Below, piece by piece: positions 37,701-46,409 of a stretch of DNA of 64,000 bases. Positions within the stretch are counted from its first letter, which is position 1. The number at the start of each line of letters is the position of its first letter. The notes beneath the pieces are model-generated. The model did no database searches and was not told the DNA's origin. It saw nothing but the letters and a program-made list of their open reading frames with translations. The stretch spans positions 1,116,001 to 1,180,000 of the forward strand of contig JANTQA010000045.1 in assembly GCA_027625915.1 (NCBI GenBank), read 5' to 3'. Made by a program: the position numbers and the translations under genes. Origin of the DNA: Anaeramoeba flamelloides. Lineage: Eukaryota; Metamonada; Anaeramoebidae.

Positions 37701-39538
37701 TAACGAGATTCAAAATAAAAATACACATGTGCAAAAAGTGATGTCTTAATATTTTAAGTTTTTTTACTATATTTGTCATTTTTCCAAAAACTATAAAATA
37801 TTTCCCTATGCTCCCAGACGGAGAAGGTTTTTTGTCAGTGGACTTGGGGATTCTCAGAGCTAAAAATTCGATTTAATAATAGGATAAAAATGTTTGGGGA
37901 AGAAACAGAAATTCAAAAATAGAAAATAATTTTCAGAAATCAAAATACAAAAACAAAGAAACAAACCCCAAACATTTTTATTCTTTCATTAAATTGTTTT
38001 TTTTTTGCTATTAGAAACCTCAGGTTTGTTAACAAGAAACCTTCTCCGTCTGAGAGCATAGGGAAATATTTTATAGTTTTTGGAAAAATGACAAATATAG
38101 TAAAAAAACTTAAAATATTAAGACACCACTGTTTGTACGTGTGTACCCGAAGAAACTCTACATTTCAAAAAAAAAGAAAAATTACAAAAATTTTTGGGCA
38201 CTTTTAATTGAACGATTTGTGCAAAATTTATCAATTTCTTTAGGAAAATTAAAATTGTTGAAAATTAGTTTTTTGATAAGTAAGTGTATTCATTTTAAAA
38301 AGAAAATACAAATCCTCACTTTTCTTAACGTTAATTTGGTTTTTCATAGATTTTTCTTTTTATCAAATTTACCTTTTACAAAAAAAGAAAACAAAAATAG
38401 AAGAAAAAAAAAAACTTAAAATTTGGATAAAAAAAAAAAAATAAAAAAAATAATAGAAAAAATGATTGAAAATTTATTTTGAGAAGAATAATGGATTAAA
38501 CTCATAGAATATGTTCTATTTCTTCAATAAAAATTAGACCCCTTTGACTGAAAAAGAGTTTATTTTTGGGTTTTTTATCTTGTATTGAATTAAATTGAAA
38601 GAAATAAAGATTCTTGATACTGTTCTACAAAATCACATTGATTTAAATCCTGGAAACAAATAATAAATCTCGAAATGCAACAATAAAATCCAAAGATCTG
38701 AAAATAGAATTATTTAATTGTATTTAAAAGCATCAAAATAGATTTTAAAGGAATAATTTAATTCAATCAGTTTACAGTCATTTTAAAAAAGTGAGGACTT
38801 TTTTGAAAACTTTTTTCTGAGTTTTCTGTTTTAAAAAAGTAAAGACTCTTTTAGAATGAAAGCTTTTAGAAACTTTTATGTTTTAACAAAGTGAGGGTTC
38901 AACCTTTTAATGTGGTGAAGAGGTTGGTGTGGGGAAAAACACTTTTTTATTTAACAAAGAGTTTACACTTTATTAAAAGAGAAAACTGTCAAAAAAGTTT
39001 TAATTCTGACAAACGAAATCAGAAAAAAAAAATTACTGGCTTTTTTTAAATAGCTGTAGAGGTATTGTTGTTCTTTGGTTGTGTTCAAAACGATTGGACT
39101 AGAAAATATTTTCAAATAATTCGGAAAGCAATTAACATTATTACAACTGTTTGAAAGAATTTTCCAATCCAAAAAAGTTGATCACTACAATAATCATTTG
39201 TTTGTCATGTTGGATCGAGAACAGAAAGGAAAATAAATTTCCAAGTTGTCCAAAGAATGATAAAAGAGTAACAATTCAATCCAGATTCCAAAATGTCTTG
39301 AAGTAAACAAAACTTTTGGTGGGTTGGATTTTTGATCTTTTTGAAAAAGGTAGGTAAGATCGAATGTATAAAAAGCTTTTATGAGTTTACAAAGAAAAAA
39401 CTTACTTTCAAATGGTTTGCTGTATCCATCTAACCTACTAAGCAGCCTGCTACAGGTTTTTTTATTATTTTTTGCTGTTTGAAGTGTTGTGTATATAGTC
39501 ATAAACACACTAAACGCGGTTTGTGCAATCTCTGCCAT
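31738..39538 (-). CDS. MLKL/HeLo-like helical bundle + EF-hand + SH3 protein
   Basis: Three exons, 39538..39406, 35929..34823 and 32282..31738, encode 594 residues; donors GTAAGT and GTAAAT, acceptors TAG, both introns phase 1 and matching. Residues 1-120 read MAEIAQTAFSVFMTIYTTLQ, AKNNKKTCSRLLSRL, ENIKTLENILVIQEKMKEFI and SIESEFQELEKELNSAVADI. This is the pattern of the four-helix HeLo/MLKL N-terminal domain. A coiled-coil stretch follows, then EF-hand loops at about 207-218 (DQDHDDVISVID, Asp at position 12) and 243-254 (DSDGSGGISSEE, canonical), plus a degenerate third near 323-334. The SH3 domain (about 396-445) is split by intron 2: YLGQEGDLSFVT joins to QIIVVTKKGEDGWWTGK and FPSNYV. The C-terminal 130 residues are Trp/Phe-rich and probably beta-structured; not recognised. 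No kinase or transmembrane segment. Likely a calcium-regulated adaptor or membrane-active protein; function is inference. Confidence 0.8.
32283..34822 (-). other. 2.5-kb intron 2 of the HeLo/EF/SH3 gene
   Basis: It contains an (AT)n run at about 32658-32681, a 40-codon minus-strand frame at 33356-33478 and otherwise AT-rich filler. No MITE ends were recognised here. An SH3-like half frame at 32440-32389 was considered and rejected as the partner exon. Confidence 0.55.
33356..33478 (-). CDS. Small ORF (40 residues) inside an intron
   Basis: ATG to TAA on the same strand as the host gene. The text reads NWKEVTDELMKILVSNM then KKRLDLVIQMEEE, an amphipathic helical pattern unlike the homopolymer frames around it. 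A good acceptor (TTTTTTCAACAG) lies 19 bases before the first ATG, with an in-frame TAG between, so it could be the coding exon of a separate short transcript with a 5'-UTR intron. No family recognised. It could also be an exon relic. Confidence 0.35.
   Translation of the reverse strand: MKMKNWKEVTDELMKILVSNMKKRLDLVIQMEEESINGVY
36100..36490 (+). repeat. Dispersed 0.5-0.65-kb repeat, copy 3
   Basis: Shares AAATACTAAATTAGAGC, AATTATTCTAAATCAATAAT, GATTGATCAAATCGTTAGAT and the ATGAAAATAAAAAACAAAAA end with copies at 23010 and 26340. Lies within intron 1 of the HeLo/EF/SH3 gene. Confidence 0.5.
36503..36737. mobile_element. TA-flanked MITE, family B, copy 2
   Basis: Ends TTGGTATTTGAATTATAAAT and its complement ATAATTCAAATATCAG, bordered by TA on both sides, 235 bp. 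Inner TTTTCACTTCATTTTC is shared with the other copies at 18723 and 43222. Confidence 0.65.
36958..37345 (+). repeat. Dispersed repeat, copy 2 of 3
   Basis: Uninterrupted version of the unit at 50906-51820: the text CTATATATAAAAACACTGAT here corresponds to the point where the other copy is split by a 518-bp MITE, so this is the empty site. Confidence 0.6.
37600..38560 (+). repeat. Dispersed repeat interrupted by a MITE (pair with 59790-60330)
   Basis: Outer parts match 59790-60330 in the same orientation (AAGCCAACTTACAATTGTTT versus AACCCAACTTACGATTATTT; GGAAAATTAAAATTGTTGA in both). The sister copy lacks the hairpin element at 37724-38143. Confidence 0.6.
37724..38143. mobile_element. TA-flanked hairpin MITE, family D
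   Basis: Inverted arms of about 120 bases: CACATGTGCAAAAAGTGATG at left and CACCACTGTTTGTACGTGTG at right, with GTCTTAATATTTTAAG and TTCCCTATGCTC / GAGCATAGGGAA further in. TA at both borders; 420 bp. The empty site is seen in the sister repeat near 59895-59915. Confidence 0.75.
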
Positions 39539-39729
39539 TTGTCGTTGGTTTGATTAATTTTAAGAAAAATAAGAAAAAAATAAAAATTTTAATTTAAAAT
39601 TTAGCAGAAGGTGTTTCTTTGAAACTCAGATTTAATAGTTGACAATAATTAGTTTTCCTGATACCTCGTCTATAGGGCTATTCTAAAAAAATTATTCAGT
39701 TTTTGAGGAATTGTATTAAGGGACTCGTA

Positions 39730-40217
39730 TAGTAGGGAAAAAAATACCGGACATGAAAAAAATCCGGGAAAAGATTTTTAATTGTGAGTATTAGTAAAAT
39801 TTTTGTCTAATTTCAATCAAATCCTTATTATAAATAACCAATTTTTTTATGAGATTCGTAATAAACCTACTTAAAGTTCATCAAAGTAAGGTGTATCTAG
39901 AATACTCAAGTAATTGTTTGATAGCCATATGTTGATCAACTTTTTTGGAAAAACAATCCAGTTTTATTGAGGTTTACTAGAGTTTGGAAAATGATAATTT
40001 TTCTTCTTGTTTTTTGATTGATTGAATTGTGTTTTGAACAAGTGTGATTTCATCAGTCTTCATTCTAATAAGTGGGGGGGTTATAATTGAAAAAGTTCGA
40101 TTCTTAAAAAAGGAATTTGATTGTAAATAAATGAAATTACACAATAATTTTACTAATATTCACAATTAAAAATCTTGTCCGTGATTTTTTTCATGTCCGG
40201 TATTTTTTTCACTGCTC
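39730..40217. mobile_element. TA-flanked MITE, family E (CCGGACATG), copy 1
   Basis: Arms of about 75 bases begin TAGTAGGGAAAAAAATACC then GGACATGAAAAAAATCC; the right end reads GGTATTTTTTTCACTGCTC. TA duplication at both ends, 488 bp. Nearly identical to 49398-49887, so both inserted recently relative to other repeats here. The end sequence resembles Tc1/mariner termini. No transposase frame. Confidence 0.8.
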
Positions 40218-40445
40218 TAATCTAAAAAAATCTTACTAATGATTTTAATAGGAAATTCAAAAAAAAAATTACCGCATCTTCAAATTGGAAAATAATAGGC
40301 TAAACTGAAAGTTATAATACCAAACTACCCTAAAAGGCTATTTTCAGAAATGAATCATTGTTTTTAATAAGTTTACGTTGAAATTCATTTTTTGGAATTG
40401 TTCAAAATTCAACCTTTTCGCTTTTTCAAAAAAAAAAATAAAAAT

Positions 40446-41086
40446 ATGTCAAGAAGAAGCAAACCATGTTGTGTATGTGGAAGATGAACAACAATTGGTC
40501 TATGTAATCATCCAGATAAATTGTTCCAAAAGTTACACGAAATACATTTTGATAAAGAAAAAATTTGCAAATTTTGTTACAGTCAGTTTCACTTTTAAGG
40601 CACAAACTTTCAACGAAATTTAAGGCACAAAAAAATCTCAAATTAAGGCACAAGATTTGGAATTTTAATTTTTACAATTTATTTTTACCAGAATCTGAAT
40701 ATTGTGCTTTAATTTGAGATTTTTTTTGTACCTTAAATTTCGTTGAAAGTTTGTACCTTAAAAGTGAAACTGACTGTAATAAACTTCAGAATTTTTTTTT
40801 AGTTTGTGAATCACAAGACAAGATGGTTCTCGAATTAGCAAAAAAAAAACAAATAATAAATTTAACAAGCAAAACAATTAATTAAATTAATAAAGGATTC
40901 CATACCAATCATAATGAATCCTTCAATAGTTTGATTAGTAAATTTGCTCCAAAAAGTATATTTTTTTCAAAAACTTATGTATTAAGAACAAATCTGGCAA
41001 GATTAAATTGGAACTATAGGAAATTGACTAATATTTTGATAATACTCAAATTTCAACTTTATCAAAATATCAATATAAAGAATTAA
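40446..41086 (+). pseudogene. Zinc-finger transposase relic split by a MITE
   Basis: ATG opens MSRRSKPCCVCGR, then after one stop TTIGLCNHPDKLFQKLHEIH and KICKFC, a Cys/His-rich region. A MITE (40580-40776) follows. On its far side the frame continues VCESQDKMVLELAKKKQ and, after one stop, GFHTNHNESFNSLISKFAPK then FFSKTYVLRTNLARLNWN, ending TAA. The NESFxSLIxKFxPK...SxxYxxRxxLAxLxWN block resembles conserved C-terminal blocks of eukaryotic DNA-transposon proteins; the superfamily is not assigned. Two in-frame stops plus the insertion make it a dead copy of a plain DNA transposon. There is no terminal repeat around it that I can pair. Confidence 0.5.
40580..40776. mobile_element. TA-flanked hairpin MITE, family F
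   Basis: Almost all of its 197 bases form two arms: CAGTCAGTTTCACTTTTAAG with GGCACAAACTTTCAACG, and the complement ending GTGAAACTGACTG. TA on both sides. It sits inside the transposase relic, directly after its KICKFC codons. Confidence 0.8.
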
Positions 41087-41376
41087 AAAAATTAATTTTT
41101 GAACAAATAAATAATTTTAAAAAAAATATTCGGAAAAAAATTAAAAAAAAAAATTACAATAGATAAGGATTATAATTATGGGAATAAAAATAGTCTAGAA
41201 AAATTAGAGAATAAAAAGGAAAAATACAAAAAATAAAAAATTAGAAACAATAAAAATTTTAAGATATTTAATTATAATTATAATTTAATTTTAATCATTT
41301 TAATTATACTAACAATATATTATAAAATCACCAAAAAAACAAACTAACAAGATGGGATTGAACCAATTAAAATTTG

Positions 41377-41378
<2 letters not shown>

Positions 41379-41441
<63 letters not shown>
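41379..41441. repeat. Homopolymer run of 63 C
   Basis: An uninterrupted C-run in DNA that is otherwise mostly A and T. It follows TTTGAA and precedes ACAGAGTG. The complementary strand would be a G-run able to form G-quadruplexes, the C strand an i-motif. Exact length in the genome is uncertain because homopolymers are error-prone in assembly. Confidence 0.85.
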
Positions 41442-43221
41442 ACAGAGTGTAAAATTTAGCAATCAAAAAAAAATTCAACACCCATAGTGTAATTTTACAT
41501 TACGGGTTATAAAAAAAATGTGTCAATTAACAGAGGTCTAGTCTAGGGGGGTAACCTCTGTATTCACCCCCAAATTATACCCCAAAACCTGTGTTCATGA
41601 AGCTAATTAAACAGATTTAAAGAATCACTCATTGATAAACTATTATATTATTTTTTTCAAAATATTATTTCAAAAAATTTAGTCTTTTTTCCACAATTAT
41701 TCATTTTATTAGATGATAATGAAAAAAATCAAAGATTCATTTTTGAAAACTTGTAAAACCTCTTAGATTGTGAATTAGGGTTGTGTTTTAGAGAAAAGAT
41801 TGGGTCTAGAGACATTGATAAATTTTTTTTTATAAGTTACTAGTCCCTTAAAGAGCAATGGGTTCAATTGATTTGTTGTCAAATAAACATTGACAGTTTT
41901 GCCGGTTTGAAATTTTGTTTCTATTTGTTATCTGTTATTTTATAAAAACAGTTCAGATAGTGGAGTGTTAATACCCATTTTGAGTGAATTTTAACCCTCA
42001 AAAAAAAATTCCACTTGTTGTTTTTTTTTAGGTTTGGGAAATTGAAGATAGAAAGACCAACATTGTTATTTAGCAATTCAAATTTACTTTTTGAGTGCTA
42101 CTTTTTGAATTAATGGAAATACCTCAAAAAATTACCTGATTTGTTTTCAAGGTTTGCTCTCAGACAACAAGTTTGGTGGGTGGTCCACATTTTAAGCTCT
42201 GTGAATATTATTTGTAAGGTTATAATCATATATATTCAACAAAACAATCGGTTTTGTCAATTGGCTTTAAATCGCAAAATTTGTAAAGAGAGATTTTTTT
42301 ATTTTATTAGGATAAGATTGATACCAAAAGTTTTTTTCCTGTTCTAACTTTTTTACACCAACTTATACTTGACAAACTATTGAGAATTTTTGAAGTTCTT
42401 TGTACAGTAGTAAAGAAATCTCTTTGTTTATTGTGAGAAATGAAATCCAATGATAACCTAAATCCGAAAAAAAAATTCTTATTATAAATATAATTGCAAA
42501 TTGAAAAAAATTTTAACGGCATCAATAAATTTACAAAAATTGTAAAAATCTGATTTCTACAAAAATGAGCTGACTTTGAATGTTATTTACCAAAATGAAT
42601 TTTTGTTTTTAAAAGTTTGATCCATTTTTCGTATTTTTGTAAAGTCAAAAATCCAGCTTATTTCTGAACGATTTCACAAAAATTGTTTTATATTGAAGAA
42701 GAAAGAAATCTTATAATTTCTGTATAGGGAGTTTCCAAAAATACTATTTGTTGTGAAATAAATGGAACATAATTTTCATTCAGCTTACCAAAAAAAGATT
42801 TTAATAAACTTGAAAAATTTCAATTTTTTATAATCATAAATCAATTTTTACAATTAATTTCCCTTTTTAGAATTGGTGACTATGGTGATTTGTTTTAATT
42901 CTTGGTATGTGATTATTTTGGAATTCTGAATGAAAATTTTGATCTTTTTCTTTTACAATTAACAGTACATTTTAAAAATGAAAAGATGAAGTTTTCGAAT
43001 AACTCAGTATAAAAAATCTACTTATTATTGTGAAAAAAAAGTGAAACAGGAAAAAAAAGTCAAAACACAATTTTTAACTGGGAACATTACTGACAATTCT
43101 AAGTAAGTTCAATTCAAAAAACAATAAATAAATAAATAAAGACAAAATGAAGTATTCGCCACAATAACAGTTTTTTTGATACTATCTTTAAAAATGAGTT
43201 TTTCTTTGATTGAATGTATTA

Positions 43222-43382
43222 CTGGTATTTGAATTACAAATGGGAAATTTTTTCACTTGGTTTACAATTTCCTTTTTCAAACAAAACTCCAATTTACAAC
43301 CTAGCCCTGTAGGGAAACTCTGTTTGTCATAAATAAGGAAAATGAATTGAAAATAGTTTCCCATTTAGACTTCAAATACCAG
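43222..43382. mobile_element. TA-flanked MITE, family B, copy 3
   Basis: 161 bp, ends CTGGTATTTGAATTACAAAT and its complement GACTTCAAATACCAG, inner GGGAAA / TTTCCC, TA at both borders. Shortest and cleanest copy of the family. Confidence 0.7.
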
Positions 43383-44132
43383 TATTAAAAATTTGTTAGA
43401 AAAAATTCGACTATTTTTGCGATCTCCAAAACTACATCAAAAATTTCTATAACAAAGTGGATTTAAAGTGTATTTGTTGGATTGATTGAAAATAATATAA
43501 TGGATTAGTATTTGAAGTTAATTGGTTTCTTCTTTTAATTGATTTTACTTTTCGTTTTCAGGTTCTATTAAGATTCCCAATTTATAACTGTCTTTCACTT
43601 TTTTTCCACAACAGTTAATTTCAAAAAAAGATAATAATTATTTTAAACTTCAAAAAATCAAATTTGTTGATTCAAAGAACAGTTTGAATAAGTTTTTTCT
43701 TTTTAATTAATAAAAAAAAAAAATTGAAATAACAAAAAAAAAAAACAAATCCTTAAATTAAAAATTACCCCAAAATACTTTGTTATCGCCAGAAAAATTG
43801 ACTTATAATACCAAAAGAAATATTTTTTAAATTGATTATTTTTAATCAATAATTAATAAACAAATCTTAATTATTCCAGTGGATTATTAATAACTTAAAG
43901 ATTAAAATATTGCGATATTTTATTATTTTTTCTTTAATTTTTTTAAATATTTCCAAAAAAATTCAAATCAAACAAAAATTCTACTAAAAAAAAATTAAAA
44001 TAATAGATTTTATCTAATAACCGATTTAAATAATAATAGTTGATTGTTACACTCTTAATATTTAGAAAAGAATATTACCCAATCTTTTAAATTTCAAGAA
44101 ATTTAATTAAAATTTTTTCAATAAATAAAATA

Positions 44133-44624
44133 CAATGGTGTAAATAACTCGTGTTTTTTTTTATTTTGACCCATTATGAAACTTTAACTCATACAAAAAA
44201 TATTTGTTGACTGTGTAAATTAAAGAATCAAATCAATGGCATAAAAACAGTATATAAACAAGAAATAAGGTATTTTAAACAAATTTTAAGAAAGAATTAC
44301 TAAGATACTGAATTATTAAAATGGGATTTTTTTGACAAAAAAATGAGAAAAATTTCATTTTTTGACGTTTTACACAAAAATCATTTCTGTTTGATATATC
44401 TCAGAAATTTTGAAAATATGAAGAAATTTTTGAACAAAAACATTTAATATATTTTATGCCATTTCGATTAATGAAATATCTAACCTCTAAATCCAATTTA
44501 AATCCAAGCCAATAATATAAGAGTGTCTTCCTATCTTCAAATATCAAGTATGAAAAAAAAAAAAACACGTGTTAATTTTTTTTAATGGGATATAGGTTGT
44601 CAACATGGTTTATTTACACCACTC
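44133..44624. mobile_element. TA-flanked MITE, family A, copy 2
   Basis: Ends CAATGGTGTAAATAACTCG and its complement TTTATTTACACCACTC, TA on both sides, 492 bp. The related duplication at 47620-47640 (GAATAAAATAGAAGATG) lacks it. Confidence 0.75.
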
Positions 44625-45149
44625 TAATCATTTTTTTTTTTTTTTTTTTTGGATCTTCAAGGATTCAATATTTGATTTATTAATCTGGTGTTTTTAAAAT
44701 AAGATAAAGTTTAAGGTTATTTGTCAATAAAAAATCTAAGAAATTACTAAAAGTGAGATTCCCTAAAAATAAAATTGCTTATTAAATTTTTCTTATTCTT
44801 TTTTGATCTAAAAATCCAAAGAAGAGGAATCAGATCTTTTTTACTGAAAATTTAATTAGTAAAAAATGAACTCATTGAAAAATGATAACTCATTTATCTA
44901 AAATTAAGAAATGATTATTTTTAGAGTGTTTAAATGTATTTTTGTGAAAATTTTTACAGTATTAAATCAAAACAAAAGAAATAAGAGTTACTCGTTTCTA
45001 GGGTACTTATAAATGAAAAAAAATCTTTTTGTAAATTTAATAACAATTTTTTATAGTTTTTGAATTCTGATAATATCAAAATTTTGGAAGAAAGAGAACA
45101 AGTTAGATAAAATATGTAATCAAATTACTTTCACAAATTAGCCCCGAAA

Positions 45150-46119
45150 GTATTATAATCCCCGAAACCTGAAAAAAGATGAAATTTTTTTTTTTTTTTT
45201 TTATTTTTGAAGAGAGAAAATTGCTTTTCTCCTGTGTGCCCTAATTTCTAAACTTTTTTTTAGAAATTTTGTTAAAGAATCACAAATTTTATTATCACTT
45301 ACTAATGATAATATATATGATGAATTCTTTTTATTAATAATATCTCTGATATTATTAATTTTTTATTTTTTTCAAAAAAATTCAGATATCCAGATTTTTC
45401 GATTTATTTTATAGGCCGGAAAGTCCCATAAAAAATGATCGAAATCTTCAATGATATCAATATTTAACTTTTCTTTACATAAATCACAATTTTTATTTTT
45501 ATTTTTACTTGTTACATAAGAGTACCTATTTAAACAATTAGTAAAATTTCGAAATTTTAGAATTGTTTTTGAAGCTTTCCAGTTTAAATATTTTTGAAAA
45601 AGATGAAATTTTATTGGGATATGATGTAATAACATGTTTTTTTGGATCTAATCTAATATATCTTTGACTTAGAATTAATTTTAATAGTGGTTCAAAAAGA
45701 CAATTTTTTTTCAAAACTTATTTTAAAATTTCATAAATCCAAATTTGAAGAGTGTAAGGTTTAAAAAAATGGAAGGAAAACAATATCTGAATTGTGTATT
45801 GTCAATTAAAATACTTATTTCCAAATGGATCAATTTCCTAAAAAAAATAATTTTTTTTTTAAAAAGATCCAAATAAAACCAAACCTCAATAAAATAAATC
45901 AATTGAAAAACAAAAAATCAAAATTTAATACTTAAATATCTACTTAATTATTAGCCTTACACGCTTTACTTAGATTTTTGAAATTAAAAAAAAATAAATT
46001 CATAATTTAACAAAAATTAAAATAAATAACAAATCGGAGATCGATCAGTTAAGAATCAAATTAACATCTCACTAAACCCAACTCAAGATATTTTTTTCCA
46101 GATTAAGAGATTATGAACC
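45150..46119. mobile_element. Old TTAA MITE split by a LINE fragment
   Basis: Left end is degraded (ATAATCCCCGAAACCTG); the right end reads AAGAGATTATGAACC followed by TTAA. The middle matches copy 1 (TTTTAATAGTGGTTCAAAA, AAGATCCAAATAAAACC). About 50 bases of the left arm are missing where the LINE fragment sits. Confidence 0.6.
45186..45650 (-). mobile_element. 5'-truncated LINE, C-terminal zf-RVT part
   Basis: A T-run at 45186-45204 is the poly(A) tail of a minus-strand insertion. The frame at 45635-45372 reads CDLCKEKLNIDIIEDFDHFL then FPAYKINRKIW, the Cys-Cys-His signature (CxxC...HFLxxCPxY) at the C-terminus of non-LTR reverse transcriptases, with the last Cys replaced by Phe. Upstream parts of the LINE are absent. 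It inserted into a TTAA MITE. Confidence 0.65.
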
Positions 46120-46409
46120 TTAATTTATATATCTACAATCAAAAAGAAACAAGATATTTCATTTTGATATATGGGCGACACAAATCTAAACAGGTTATTG
46201 CTAGGAGAGTAAAATTCAAAGAAAACCTCAAATAATAAAGTTTTTTTTTGGAAATCTTCTTTTGAAAAATGTGCTATGAAAGTTAAGTAATGGCATTTTA
46301 AAAAAGGTAAATGAAATAAAAAAAAAATTATATTTTTTGGAATTCAATAGAAACATCAGTATTTATATTTCGAAAATCGACTTTAATATTTATTTTCTTT
46401 TTTTCTAAT

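Larger units (their letters stand above)
35930..39405 (-). other. 3.5-kb intron 1 of the HeLo/EF/SH3 gene, filled with repeats
   Basis: In order on the plus strand it holds: a 23010-type repeat (36100-36490), a family B MITE (36503-36737), a fragment of the CCGGACATG MITE (about 36770-36950), a 23985-type repeat (36958-37345), an A-rich tract, and a 37600-38560 repeat that carries a hairpin MITE (37724-38143). The frame at 38963-39172 is not supported as coding. Confidence 0.65.
42540..45000 (+). repeat. Dispersed duplication, copy 1 (pair with 46410-47960)
   Basis: Text such as TTTTTGTAAAGTCAAAAATCCAGC, AATAATAGATTTTATC and TTCAAGGATTCAATATTTGA recurs in the same order at 46410-47960. This copy carries a family B MITE (43222-43382) and a family A MITE (44133-44624); the other carries a LINE tail instead. 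A decayed sequence with GGAACATAATTTTCATTC at 42762 relates to 17483 and 4693. Confidence 0.5.

Noticed and set aside
38963-39172. A further exon of the HeLo/EF/SH3 gene
   Set aside because: It lies in intron 1, but the flanking exons already join in phase and the peptide fits no part of the helical domain.
41340-41380. Possible tRNA T-arm (GGTTCAATCCC on the minus strand)
   Set aside because: No stem pairing, no A-box or anticodon arm in range; no tRNA or rRNA gene was found anywhere in the window.
42141-42525. Overlapping plus and minus frames of about 70 codons
   Set aside because: No recognisable motif, no splice signals that fit, and the region belongs to a repeat-rich stretch.
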